From Paenibacillus prosopidis (GTDB lineage Bacteria; Bacillota; Bacilli; Paenibacillales; Paenibacillaceae): a stretch of 64,000 bases of DNA. Positions 34,261-42,560 of the stretch are shown one piece after another (positions within the stretch are counted from its first letter, which is position 1; the number at the start of each line of letters is the position of its first letter). The stretch spans positions 1 through 64,000 of the forward strand of contig NZ_QPJD01000021.1 of NCBI RefSeq assembly GCF_003337375.1. The letters are read 5' to 3'. The notes beneath the pieces are model-generated. The model was not told the origin of the DNA, searched no databases, and was given only the letters and a program-made list of their open reading frames with translations. Position numbers and translations under genes: made by a program.

Positions 34261-35115
34261 TTAACCATAATGCTTACGATAATCTCGCGGTGATATACGG
34301 GTGATTTTTTTGAACGTTTTGCCGAAATGGGAAAAATTTTCGAAGCCGACGGCGGCTGCAATGTCCGTGATGCTCCTATCCGATTCGCGCAGCAGACGCT
34401 GCGCTTCTTTTATTCGCGTCAGAATGACGTAATCGGAAAAGGCGAAGCCCGTTATTTCTTTAAACATACGGCTCAAATAGTAGGGGCTTATGAAAAACTG
34501 GTCGGCTAACGCGCCAAGCCGCAGCGGATCGGCAAAATGAGCATTGATATAGCGGATAACCTCCGATATTTTGGCGTGCATCGGCGTTGCATGTTGGAGC
34601 GGAGCGGGATCGTGCTGCTCCAGGTACCTGGCCGCAATCAGCAGCAGCTCGGTTACCGCTAGTCCGGGAACCAGCTCGTAGCCGGTTGGCTTATGTCCTA
34701 TCTCTGTCAGCATTTTTCTTACGGTTTGCTCGGCGGCAAGCTGCTCCTGCCGCGGGAGCCGGATGATATGGCTTTGCTGCCGGAACGGACTTAATAGAAA
34801 GTCCGCATGCTTGGCAGGCAAGCTGCTTGTCATGGTATCGTCAAAGTGAACAATCACACGCTCATGGGCAGCGTCTCCCGCATGCATGGTTTTATGAAGC
34901 TCATGCTTATTGATGAATACGATGTCGCCCTGCTCGACGGAATAAGAACGGTCACGAATAAAGTAAATGCGTTTGCCTGACAGCATATAATAGATTTCGT
35001 AATAGTCATGGTAATGATCGTCCGCCATCGTAAAAGGCTCCGAACGTTTCATATATTCCACATACAGCCCGGGAGTCGAGCCGAAGCTATAGGTTTCATG
35101 CTGAGTCGGCATCAT
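34261..35115 (-). CDS. AraC family regulator with cupin sensor domain
   Basis: A 284-residue regulator with an N-terminal cupin (DDHYHDYYEIYYMLSGKR, VEQGDIVFINKHELH). The C-terminal helix-turn-helix pair includes FFISPYYLSRMFKEITG and VGFENFSHFGKTFKK. AAGGAG lies seven bases before the first of two ATG codons. It is divergent from the Gfo/Idh-uxaC operon at 35243, which suggests it controls uronate use. Confidence 0.88.
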   Translation of the reverse strand: MMPTQHETYSFGSTPGLYVEYMKRSEPFTMADDHYHDYYEIYYMLSGKRIYFIRDRSYSVEQGDIVFINKHELHKTMHAGDAAHERVIVHFDDTMTSSLPAKHADFLLSPFRQQSHIIRLPRQEQLAAEQTVRKMLTEIGHKPTGYELVPGLAVTELLLIAARYLEQHDPAPLQHATPMHAKISEVIRYINAHFADPLRLGALADQFFISPYYLSRMFKEITGFAFSDYVILTRIKEAQRLLRESDRSITDIAAAVGFENFSHFGKTFKKITRISPRDYRKHYG

Positions 35116-35242
35116 TCATTCGCTCCTTATTAATATTCGCAAAATAAGCGGTATTTTACAAAAATAAAGCATGATATGACGAGAATTATACCACTCCTAT
35201 GCGGTATTATAAAAGCAAGTAAACGGAGGAGGAACTTTCATT

Positions 35243-36535
35243 ATGACAAAGAAACGTTATGTATTGGTTGGCAGCGGCGGCAGGGCGGAATTTTTTTACG
35301 GTGCTCTTGCAACCGATTTCAGAGATACTTCAGAACTACTCGCTTTTTGCGATATTAACCAAACCCGGATGGACTATGCGAACAGCATTTTAGTCAATAA
35401 ATACAAGCATGAGATTGTAAGAACGTACAAATCGAATGAGTTCGACCGCATGATCGAAGTGGAGAAGCCGGATGCGGTTATCGTCACAAGCATGGACCGT
35501 ACGCACCATACGTATATTATTCGTGCGCTTGAGCTTGGCTGCGATGTGGTAACGGAGAAGCCGATGACGGTGGACGAGAAAAAATGCCAAGAAATCATAG
35601 ACGCGGTTGAGCGTACTGGCCGCAACGTGCGCGTCACCTTTAACTATCGCTATGCGCCGCATCATACGAAAGCCAGAGAACTGATTGCAAACGGAGCGAT
35701 CGGAAGAGTGACATCCGTACACTTCGAATGGCTGCTCAATACGCAGCACGGCGCTGATTATTTCCGCAGATGGCATCGCAACAAGCAGAACAGCGGCGGC
35801 TTGCTCGTGCATAAGTCAACGCATCACTTCGATCTCGTGAACTTCTGGATTGGCTCGCAGCCGGAATCGGTATTCGCCTTCGGTGATTTGCTGTTCTATG
35901 GACGCGAAAATGCGGAGCTGCGCGGCGAGACGCAATTTTATGAGCGCGCGACAGGAAACCCGATTGCCGAGAACGATCCTTTTGCGCTACATTTGGATAA
36001 AAATGAGCATTTGAAGTCGATGTATTTGGATGCGGAGCATGAGGACGGCTACCGCCGCGATCAGAGCGTGTTCGGAGATGGAATTAATATTGAAGATACG
36101 ATGGGCGTGCTTGTCCGCTACAAAAACAATGCTATTTTAACCTATTCATTAAACGCTTACCTGCCATGGGAAGGCTATCGGATTGCATTTAACGGCACGA
36201 AGGGCCGCCTGGAAATGAATATCGTCGAGCAGTCGTACGTCAACTCGGGCGGAGAAAAATCGCAGGAGGGCGCGCTTAAGGAAAAAACGATAACGGTATT
36301 CCCGATGTTCGCCGCTCCGTATGAGGTAGAGGTAGAGGAAGGCGTCGGCGGCCATGGCGGCGGGGATCCGGTATTATTGAATGATTTATTCGGAAAGCCT
36401 GTGGAGGATCCATTCCATCGCGCAGCGAATCACGTAGACGGCGCCCGTTCAATCTTGACAGGTATTGCGGCGAATCGTTCCATTCAGACAGGCCAAGCGG
36501 TGCAGATCGATGACTTAGTTAAGTTCCACAAATAA
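35243..36535 (+). CDS. Gfo/Idh/MocA family oxidoreductase (long form)
   Basis: A 430-residue member, longer than its paralogs. The N-terminal Rossmann motif is modified to LVGSGGRAEFFYGA, and the EKP motif is present in VVTEKPMTVDEKK. GGLLVHKSTHHFDLVNFWIG supplies the second-domain histidines. A long insertion in the C-terminal half (around GENAELRGET and GVGGHGGGDP) is typical of Paenibacillus-type homologs. GGAGGAGG precedes the ATG. uxaC follows after 20 bases, so a role on uronates or their oxidised forms is likely. Confidence 0.87.
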   Translation: MTKKRYVLVGSGGRAEFFYGALATDFRDTSELLAFCDINQTRMDYANSILVNKYKHEIVRTYKSNEFDRMIEVEKPDAVIVTSMDRTHHTYIIRALELGCDVVTEKPMTVDEKKCQEIIDAVERTGRNVRVTFNYRYAPHHTKARELIANGAIGRVTSVHFEWLLNTQHGADYFRRWHRNKQNSGGLLVHKSTHHFDLVNFWIGSQPESVFAFGDLLFYGRENAELRGETQFYERATGNPIAENDPFALHLDKNEHLKSMYLDAEHEDGYRRDQSVFGDGINIEDTMGVLVRYKNNAILTYSLNAYLPWEGYRIAFNGTKGRLEMNIVEQSYVNSGGEKSQEGALKEKTITVFPMFAAPYEVEVEEGVGGHGGGDPVLLNDLFGKPVEDPFHRAANHVDGARSILTGIAANRSIQTGQAVQIDDLVKFHK

Positions 36536-36555
36536 GGTAATGGGGGAAAGCTGGA

Positions 36556-37962
36556 ATGAGGACATTTATGGACGACAATTTTTTGTTATCGAACGAAACG
36601 GCCATACGTTTATATCATGATTTTGCGAAAGACATGCCTATCATTGATTACCACTGCCATCTGAGTCCGCAGCAAATTTACGAGAATACGAGCTTTGCGA
36701 ACCTTACGGAGGCGTGGCTGTACGGCGACCATTACAAATGGCGCGCGATGCGCGCGAACGGGGTCGAGGAGCGCTATGTAACCGGCGGAGAAGGCGTCAC
36801 CGATTATGAACGGTTCGAGGCTTGGGCGAAGACGGTGCCGCAAACGATCGGTAATCCGCTTTATCAGTGGTCGCATTTGGAGCTTCGCCGTTATTTCGAT
36901 GTTTATGAGCTTATTAATGAGAAGAACGCGCCTGCGATTTGGGAGCAGGTTAACCAGAAGCTGGCGGAAGGCAGCTATAAAGCGCGGGATTTGATTAAAA
37001 TGTCGGGCGTCGAGGTCATTTGCACGACGGATGATCCGGTCGACTCGCTTGAATTTCATATCGCTATCAAGCAATTAGAAGATTTTAACGTTCAGGTGCT
37101 GCCGTCGTTCCGGCCGGACAAAGCGCTTGAAATCAATCGCGCTCCGTTTCTGGAGTGGGTCGGGAAGCTCTCGGCTGCAGCGTCCCGCACGATAGACAAT
37201 TACGATGCGCTGCTTGAGGCGCTTGAGGCGAGAGTGAAGTTTTTCGACGAGGTCGGCTGCAAGGTGTCTGATCATGCACTTGATTATGTCGCTTACGCAG
37301 AGACGACGAGGGCTGAGGCAGCAGCTATTTTCGCTAAGGCATTGAACGGGGAAACGGTCAGCCTAGAGGAAGAAAAGCAATATAAAACGTATACGTTGCT
37401 CTTCCTGGGACGCTTGTATGCGGAACGCGGCTGGGCGATGCAATTCCACATCAACGCTGCGAGAAACAACAGCTCCCGCATGTTCGGCAAGCTTGGACCG
37501 GATACGGGCTTCGACTCGATCAACGACAGCGCCGTCGCGTATCCGCTGGTCAAGCTGCTCGATGCGCTCGATACCGATGATGCGCTTCCGAAAACGATCG
37601 TCTATTCGCTTAATGCGAAGGACAACGATGTGCTTGGCTCCATTATTGGAAGCTTCCAAGGCGGCGGAGTGCCAGGCAAAATTCAGCTTGGCTCGGCATG
37701 GTGGTTCAACGATACGAAAAATGGCATGCTGGACCAAATGAACGCGCTTGCTAACCTTGGGCTGCTTAGCCGCTTTGTCGGCATGCTGACGGATTCCCGA
37801 AGCTTCCTGTCTTATACGAGACATGAATATTTCAGACGCCTGCTCTGCAATTTGCTCGGTGAATGGGTGGAGAACGGTGAGGCGCCGCATGATATGAAGC
37901 TGCTTGGCGACATGGTCCAAAACATCTCCTACCGCAACGCGAAAGCTTACTTCGGCTTTTAA
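36556..37962 (+). CDS. uxaC: glucuronate/uronate isomerase
   Basis: A 468-residue TIM-barrel enzyme of the amidohydrolase superfamily that isomerises D-glucuronate to D-fructuronate and D-galacturonate to D-tagaturonate, the first step of hexuronate use. The metal motif HCH is at His33/His35 in IIDYHCHLSP, CTTDDPVD follows near 155, and MQFHINAARNNSSRM and GSAWWFNDTK are family segments. GGGGGAAAG precedes the ATG. Second gene of an operon with a Gfo/Idh enzyme and divergent from an AraC gene. uxaB/uxuA are not in the window, but kduI/kduD are. Confidence 0.95.
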   Translation: MRTFMDDNFLLSNETAIRLYHDFAKDMPIIDYHCHLSPQQIYENTSFANLTEAWLYGDHYKWRAMRANGVEERYVTGGEGVTDYERFEAWAKTVPQTIGNPLYQWSHLELRRYFDVYELINEKNAPAIWEQVNQKLAEGSYKARDLIKMSGVEVICTTDDPVDSLEFHIAIKQLEDFNVQVLPSFRPDKALEINRAPFLEWVGKLSAAASRTIDNYDALLEALEARVKFFDEVGCKVSDHALDYVAYAETTRAEAAAIFAKALNGETVSLEEEKQYKTYTLLFLGRLYAERGWAMQFHINAARNNSSRMFGKLGPDTGFDSINDSAVAYPLVKLLDALDTDDALPKTIVYSLNAKDNDVLGSIIGSFQGGGVPGKIQLGSAWWFNDTKNGMLDQMNALANLGLLSRFVGMLTDSRSFLSYTRHEYFRRLLCNLLGEWVENGEAPHDMKLLGDMVQNISYRNAKAYFGF

Positions 37963-38012
37963 GATTAGGATCACAACATTTTCAACAGACCATAGGTTTA
38001 ATACGGCAACGA

Positions 38013-38062
38013 AACGTTCCGCATTCCCGTTAACACGACGGGAGCTGCGGAACGTTTTTTTT
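38013..38062 (+). terminator. strong terminator after uxaC
   Basis: AACGTTCCGCA pairs with TGCGGAACGTT, an inner TCCCGT/ACGGGA stem continues it, and eight T's follow. Confidence 0.9.
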
Positions 38063-38094
38063 CAAATATAAGATATTTTCATCCTAATATCCTG

Positions 38095-38151
38095 CCTATA
38101 TTCACCGTGAAACGTGCTGCTCTTTAACAGGTGGAGTTAGCCGTTCACTTG
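38095..38151 (+). repeat. dispersed repeat element, third (shorter) copy
   Basis: CTATATTCACCGTGAAACG at 38096-38114 resembles the conserved end of the copies flanking zagA, with one base missing and one changed. It ends in GCCGTTCACTTG, close to their other end. It overlaps the last codons of the small minus-strand gene. Confidence 0.5.
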
Positions 38152-38379
38152 GTCCGAGCCGTCCGACCGGTCCGCCCTATAGGAGGCCATCATATATTTG
38201 AGCATTTGCGGTCCGGCTATGTTGGCGGCAATCCCGAAGAGCTCGGAATTGACTGTTTTTTTGCAAATGAAATAAAACGCAATGCCGCCGATTAATTCAA
38301 ATGCGATGAACTCTTTCCATTTCCAGGCGGGGATTATGTATACGGTAAATTCTTTGTTTCTGGCAGCTCGCAAACGCAC
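38137..38379 (-). CDS. small membrane protein of unknown function
   Basis: An 80-residue protein with a basic N-terminus, a Trp-rich WKWKEF segment and one clear membrane stretch (FELIGGIAFYFICKK). The GTG start follows GGAGGG by eight bases, the main reason to accept the gene. It stands alone between uxaC and the AT-rich DoxX cassette, on the opposite strand from both. No family recognised. The C-terminal residues come from a dispersed repeat, which may have replaced the original end. Confidence 0.6.
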   Translation of the reverse strand: MRLRAARNKEFTVYIIPAWKWKEFIAFELIGGIAFYFICKKTVNSELFGIAANIAGPQMLKYMMASYRADRSDGSDQVNG

Positions 38380-38498
38380 AATGAAAGCCCTCCTGCTAAT
38401 AGGCGGATTACAACCGTAACTAGGGTATGCGGAGCGGCTTATCCATCATTCTCATTAATTTATGAGATGATTTAATGCTGACTCAATAAGGAATCAAT

Positions 38499-38580
38499 TT
38501 AGGGTATTTTGTTCTTGACATCCATATACCCTAATGTTAGGATAAATACATCCTAGTTATAGGATAAATAATCATAGGAT
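38499..38580 (+). promoter_or_regulatory. promoter with multiple overlapping operators (DoxX-pirin-MarR)
   Basis: TTGACA (38515-38520) and TAGGAT (38538-38543) are 17 bases apart. TTAGGGTAT (38499-38507) and ATACCCTAA (38526-38534) are perfect inverted repeats flanking the -35. CCTAA-TG-TTAGG (38530-38541) overlaps the -10, and ATCCTA-GTTA-TAGGAT (38550-38565) sits at the start region, with a further TAGGAT at 38575. Several dimers of the downstream MarR protein could bind here. Confidence 0.7.
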
Positions 38581-38598
38581 AAAAGGGAGAGAGTATTA

Positions 38599-38955
38599 AT
38601 GAATGTTTTATCAATTATTCTTCAAGTTGTATTAGGATTAGGTTTCCTCATGTTTGGATTTATGAAGTTCGGATCTAAACAAATGGTGGATGGATTTAAG
38701 CATTATGGGTATCCTGGATGGTTTAGAGTATTTACAGGACTGGTAGAAGTCATTTCGGCGATTTTAGTTATTGCAGGTATTTGGAATAAGACATTGGCAG
38801 CTTGGGGTGGTTTATTTATTGCAGCAACGATGCTCGGGGCCATTTTTACGCATATTAAAATTAAAGATACTGCACAACAAATGATGATGCCGATTATTTT
38901 ATTCATTTTAGGATTGGCATTGTTATTAATAAACTTCGGATCTTTGCTTGTATAA
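38599..38955 (+). CDS. DoxX family membrane protein
   Basis: A 118-residue protein with four membrane helices of the DoxX type (QVVLGLGFLMFGFMKFG at the start, GWFRVFTGLVEVISAILV in the middle). DoxX relatives such as CatD/MhqP occur with quinone and thiol-stress genes in Bacillus. GGGAGAG precedes the ATG. First gene of a DoxX-pirin-MarR cassette whose base composition is clearly more AT-rich than both flanks. The biochemical role of DoxX proteins is poorly defined. Confidence 0.85.
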   Translation: MNVLSIILQVVLGLGFLMFGFMKFGSKQMVDGFKHYGYPGWFRVFTGLVEVISAILVIAGIWNKTLAAWGGLFIAATMLGAIFTHIKIKDTAQQMMMPIILFILGLALLLINFGSLLV

Positions 38956-38981
38956 ATGCCAAATTAAGGGGGGATATTCAA

Positions 38982-39743
38982 ATGGAAATTAAAATTATTA
39001 AACCACAGGATCAAGCGACCGGGCAGTTCGATGGCGGTAAAATAAAAGAGCAAAAACCAATTGGTTTTTCTGGAGAAGGATCACAAATAAACCGGCTAGG
39101 ACCATTATTTTACTGGGCTTGGGGAAATTCTCAGGAACCTGCGGAAATTGGCCTGCATCCTCATCAGGGTTTTGAAATCATCACTTATGTGATCGAAGGT
39201 AAAGCTTATCATCGTGATACGCTTGGTACGGAAAGTGTTGTAGATGCTGGAGGTGCCCAGCTCATGCAAACAGGCTCCGGTGTGTATCATGCAGAAGCAT
39301 TAAAAGAACCATCAGAAGCTTTTCAAATCTGGTTTGAACCACATTTAAGCCAGGCAGTAAAACGTACACCTGCTTATTCACAATACGATTCTTATGATTT
39401 TTCCTTAACAGATGTAGATGGTGTGACAATAAAAACAATATTAGGAAACGATTCACCAATGAAAATTGTGACAGATGCAGGGATATGGGATATCCTTATT
39501 CCAGATGGAAACGTATATACCCATAGTCTTTCACCTAACCGGACATTAGCTGGTTTAGCCATCAGGGGCGATGGCTCTTACTCGGCAGCTGCAGATCAGG
39601 TGGTCAGCTTTAAGCACAAAGATTTCGTGATTGTTCAGTCCAGTGAAGGTGGAGAAATCACGATTAGGGCTGAAGGCCAGGGGCTTCGGATTGTTTTGAT
39701 CGAGGTTCCAACTGAAGTTGACTACCCGTTGTACCGGAAGTAA
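38982..39743 (+). CDS. pirin family protein
   Basis: A 253-residue bicupin of the pirin family. The N-terminal cupin has the metal-binding histidines in GLHPHQGFEIITYVIEG and an EA/H set in TGSGVYHAEALKE. Bacterial pirins such as YhhW have quercetinase-like activity; others are regulatory. AAGGGGGG precedes the ATG. It follows the DoxX gene by 26 bases and shares its promoter. AT-rich codon use sets it apart from neighbouring genes. Confidence 0.88.
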   Translation: MEIKIIKPQDQATGQFDGGKIKEQKPIGFSGEGSQINRLGPLFYWAWGNSQEPAEIGLHPHQGFEIITYVIEGKAYHRDTLGTESVVDAGGAQLMQTGSGVYHAEALKEPSEAFQIWFEPHLSQAVKRTPAYSQYDSYDFSLTDVDGVTIKTILGNDSPMKIVTDAGIWDILIPDGNVYTHSLSPNRTLAGLAIRGDGSYSAAADQVVSFKHKDFVIVQSSEGGEITIRAEGQGLRIVLIEVPTEVDYPLYRK

Positions 39744-39784
39744 CTGTTATAGCAATTATTATGATTTGGAAATGGAGCGGGTTC

Positions 39785-40234
39785 ATGAATCAAGAAAATG
39801 AACAAGTGCAGCTTGATTTAAGGCTGTTTCGTATCTGGATGAAAGCTTCCAAAACCGTATTTGAGAATATTCGTAAGGATATAGAAAGTTATGGAATCAG
39901 CCCTGATCATTTTATGATTCTTGAGTTTCTTTATAGTAAAGGACCTCATCCTGTCCAGAAAATTAGTGAAATATTTTCTATACCTAGCGGGAGTATCACC
40001 TATGTAGTAGATAAACTTGAAAAGAAAGAACTTGTAACAAGACAACCAAGCCCGACGGATCGCAGAACATCAAATGTTGTCCTTTCTGAGAAAGGAAAAA
40101 CGCTATTTGACGAGATTTTTCCGACACACGTTGAAACGATATCTCAAAATTTATCGTTTATCAGCGTTGAAGAGAAACAACAGTTGATTCATTTACTAAA
40201 AACAATCGGGCTTGGCGCTAAGGGACTAGAGTAA
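39785..40234 (+). CDS. MarR family regulator (MhqR-like)
   Basis: A 149-residue winged-helix regulator. The DNA-binding part is KISEIFSIPSGSITYVVDKLE with wing SPTDRRTSNVVLSEKG. In Bacillus, MhqR/YodB-type regulators control DoxX and ring-cleavage genes in response to quinones. The ATG at 39785 follows GGAGCGGG. It closes the cassette and probably represses the operator-rich promoter at 38515. No obvious redox cysteine is present. Confidence 0.85.
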   Translation: MNQENEQVQLDLRLFRIWMKASKTVFENIRKDIESYGISPDHFMILEFLYSKGPHPVQKISEIFSIPSGSITYVVDKLEKKELVTRQPSPTDRRTSNVVLSEKGKTLFDEIFPTHVETISQNLSFISVEEKQQLIHLLKTIGLGAKGLE

Positions 40235-40295
40235 CTGTCGGTTGTTCGATTCCACGTTCTGCTGCTGCATGAGGCAAACCGATAAGAGGAGAACG

Positions 40296-41507
40296 CTAAG
40301 CTGATTTCAGCTGATTAAAAGCGTGGCGTAAAATGTGCAGCATTTCATCAATGTCCTTCTGCGCGACGATCAGCGGCGGCACCAGCCGAATCGTCGACGG
40401 GTTCGGCGAGTTAATAAGCAAGCCCCCGCGTAAGCAAATAGCGGCAAGCTCGGCACCTGCGCCTTCCGGAACGTCGAACGCAAGCAGCAATCCTTTGCCG
40501 CGGATGTTCGAAATGGCGAAGTCGCAAGCTAATTCGTGCAACCCGTTTACCAAATAAGAGCCCTGCTTAGCGGCGTTGCGCGCCAAATTCCGCTCCAGCA
40601 ATTCCTGCAGCACCGCATAGCCAGCCGCCATTGCAAGCGGCTGGCCGCTGTAGGTTCCCCCTTGATCGCCTGGCTCGAACAGATCGTATTTGTCTTTTGT
40701 CAGCATCGCCGATAGCGGGAAGCCGCCGCCGATTCCTTTGCCAAGCGTCAGAACATCAGGCTTAATACCATAATGCTCGTAAGCGAATAGCTTGCCTGTT
40801 CTGCCCATCCCGGTCTGAATTTCATCGAAAATGAGCAGCATGCCATACATGTCGCATATTTTGCGAAGACCATACAAATACGCCTCATTGACGGCATGAA
40901 CGCCGCCCTCGCCTTGAACAAGCTCGACCATAATCGCACAAGTATGGTTCGTAACGGCAGCGAAGCAAGCGTCCAGGTCATTGATCGGAACATGCTTGAA
41001 GCCGTCCACCTTAGGAGCATAAAGCTCCTTCCATTGCGGCTTGCCGGTTGCCGACATCGTCGCTAATGTACGTCCATGGAAGCTGTTCGTTAACGTAATG
41101 ATTTCGTAAGCGCCGTTCATATTGACCGCACCGTGCTTTCTTGCCAGCTTTATGGCGCTTTCGTTTGCTTCAGCGCCGCTGCTGGCGAAAAACACTTTAT
41201 CCATACCGCTGACGCTCGTCAGCAGCTCTGCGAATTGAATCATTGGTTTATTATAGTAACTGGGACTGGCATGAACCAAAGTTGAAGCTTGACGCGACAG
41301 CGCCTCCTGCAGAGCAGCAGGTGAATGCCCCAAGCTGGTAACTGCCCAGCCGCCGACAAAGTCCAGATAACGTGTTCCTTCCGTATCCCACAAAAACATG
41401 CCTTCACCGCGTTCCATCACGATGCCAGGACGGCGTGCCGTATATAAGACCGATTTCTCCGCCGTTTCCAATAAAGCAGCTGTTACCGATTTCTCCATCT
41501 GAATCAT
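40296..41507 (-). CDS. class III aminotransferase (acetylornithine aminotransferase-like)
   Basis: A 403-residue PLP enzyme of the ornithine/acetylornithine aminotransferase group. The cofactor lysine is in LTLGKGIGGGFPL; other marks are the phosphate-binding FASSGAEANESAIK, SFHGRTLA and the aspartate in LLIFDEIQTGMGRTG. GGGAGG precedes the ATG. It stands alone, far from other arginine genes, so ArgD, RocD or GABA-type activity cannot be separated by reading. A perfect palindrome upstream (41535-41548) resembles half an arginine box. Confidence 0.85.
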   Translation of the reverse strand: MIQMEKSVTAALLETAEKSVLYTARRPGIVMERGEGMFLWDTEGTRYLDFVGGWAVTSLGHSPAALQEALSRQASTLVHASPSYYNKPMIQFAELLTSVSGMDKVFFASSGAEANESAIKLARKHGAVNMNGAYEIITLTNSFHGRTLATMSATGKPQWKELYAPKVDGFKHVPINDLDACFAAVTNHTCAIMVELVQGEGGVHAVNEAYLYGLRKICDMYGMLLIFDEIQTGMGRTGKLFAYEHYGIKPDVLTLGKGIGGGFPLSAMLTKDKYDLFEPGDQGGTYSGQPLAMAAGYAVLQELLERNLARNAAKQGSYLVNGLHELACDFAISNIRGKGLLLAFDVPEGAGAELAAICLRGGLLINSPNPSTIRLVPPLIVAQKDIDEMLHILRHAFNQLKSA

Positions 41508-41534
41508 TACGAGCCTCCCGTATAATCAATGTAC

Positions 41535-41548
41535 TGTATAAATATACA
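41535..41548. promoter_or_regulatory. palindrome upstream of the aminotransferase
   Basis: TGTATAAATATACA is a perfect 6-2-6 palindrome lying within the likely promoter of the minus-strand aminotransferase. It loosely resembles an ArgR/AhrC half-box arrangement. AT-rich palindromes of this length can arise by chance. Confidence 0.4.
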
Positions 41549-41692
41549 ACACAGGGAATAAAGATACAATATCCTTCATCAACTTATTTATTAAAAAAGT
41601 GAAGTTATTCGTTAAAAAACCGCATTCCAATCATTAGCCATAACAAATAAAATATTTTTGTGGAATTCGTGGTTAAAGGAGTGACCTTGCCG

Positions 41693-42538
41693 ATGAACGT
41701 CCGTGAGCATTCGAAAGGAACGCTGTTCATTAATGGGAAAAAGCTGTATTTCGAGGAAGCAGGCGAGGGAGAAACGGTTATATTGCTCCACGCCCATTCG
41801 GTTGATTCGAGAATGTGGAATGCGCAGTTCGAGGCGTTAGGCAACCATTACCGCGTCATTCGTTACGACTTGAGAGGGTACGGGAAATCGGAAATGCCGG
41901 ATCAGCGCCGTTTTTTTCGTCACATTGACGATTTAATCGGCTTGATGCAGCAGCTTCATGTGTCCAAAGCGCACTTAGTCGGTTTGTCCTTAGGATCGAT
42001 GCTTGCGGTGGACTGTCTGGCCTTGCATCCGGAGAAGGTGCTATCCGTTTCCGTGGCCGGCTCGGGTCTATACGTGACGGAAAAGGATCAATGGCTGCCC
42101 TTTACGGAGTCCGAACAAAGCGAGGTTGATAGCGCCGCAAAGGAAGTGAATATCGCATCGTTTAAGCAGGAATGGTTCAGCGGGCTGCTTGACAGCTGCG
42201 GTCAACATAGGGATAAGATTAAGGACGAGCTTTGGCGTATGATTGAAAACTGGTCGGCATGGCAGCCGGTTTACGAAAGGAGATGGCCGCTTGTTGGTCC
42301 GTCTATCGTGAAGCTGCTGCGGGATCGTCCATCGGATTTGCCCTTACTCATAATGATCGGCGAAGAGGATTCGATTGGAAGCCGCCAGTCTTCCGAGCAA
42401 TTGGCTGCGCTTATTTCGAGCGCGGAGACCGTTTATTTGCCGCAGTCTGGGCACATGTCGAATATGGAAACGCCGGAGTTGTTTAATCATACGATAATAT
42501 CGTTTCTTCATAAGCGTGGAAATGAGTATAGAAAATAG
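41693..42538 (+). CDS. alpha/beta hydrolase
   Basis: A 281-residue alpha/beta hydrolase. The oxyanion segment is ILLHAHSVDSRMW, the nucleophile elbow GLSLGSM (Ser in the centre), the acid near IGEEDSIGS and the catalytic His in PQSGHMSNME. AAAGGAG lies before it; the ATG at 41693 is eleven bases away and a TTG at 41687 is five, so either may be used. The next gene, another hydrolase, begins 22 bases after the stop. The family covers 3-oxoadipate enol-lactonases, esterases and haloperoxidases; the substrate is unknown. Confidence 0.82.
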   Translation: MNVREHSKGTLFINGKKLYFEEAGEGETVILLHAHSVDSRMWNAQFEALGNHYRVIRYDLRGYGKSEMPDQRRFFRHIDDLIGLMQQLHVSKAHLVGLSLGSMLAVDCLALHPEKVLSVSVAGSGLYVTEKDQWLPFTESEQSEVDSAAKEVNIASFKQEWFSGLLDSCGQHRDKIKDELWRMIENWSAWQPVYERRWPLVGPSIVKLLRDRPSDLPLLIMIGEEDSIGSRQSSEQLAALISSAETVYLPQSGHMSNMETPELFNHTIISFLHKRGNEYRK

Positions 42539-42560
42539 AAAGAGTCGGGAGAGGGAGCGT

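Noticed and set aside
38095-38580. Insertion-sequence border at the AT-rich cassette
   Set aside because: No transposase, no terminal inverted repeat pair around the cassette and no target duplication that I can see; only composition suggests transfer.
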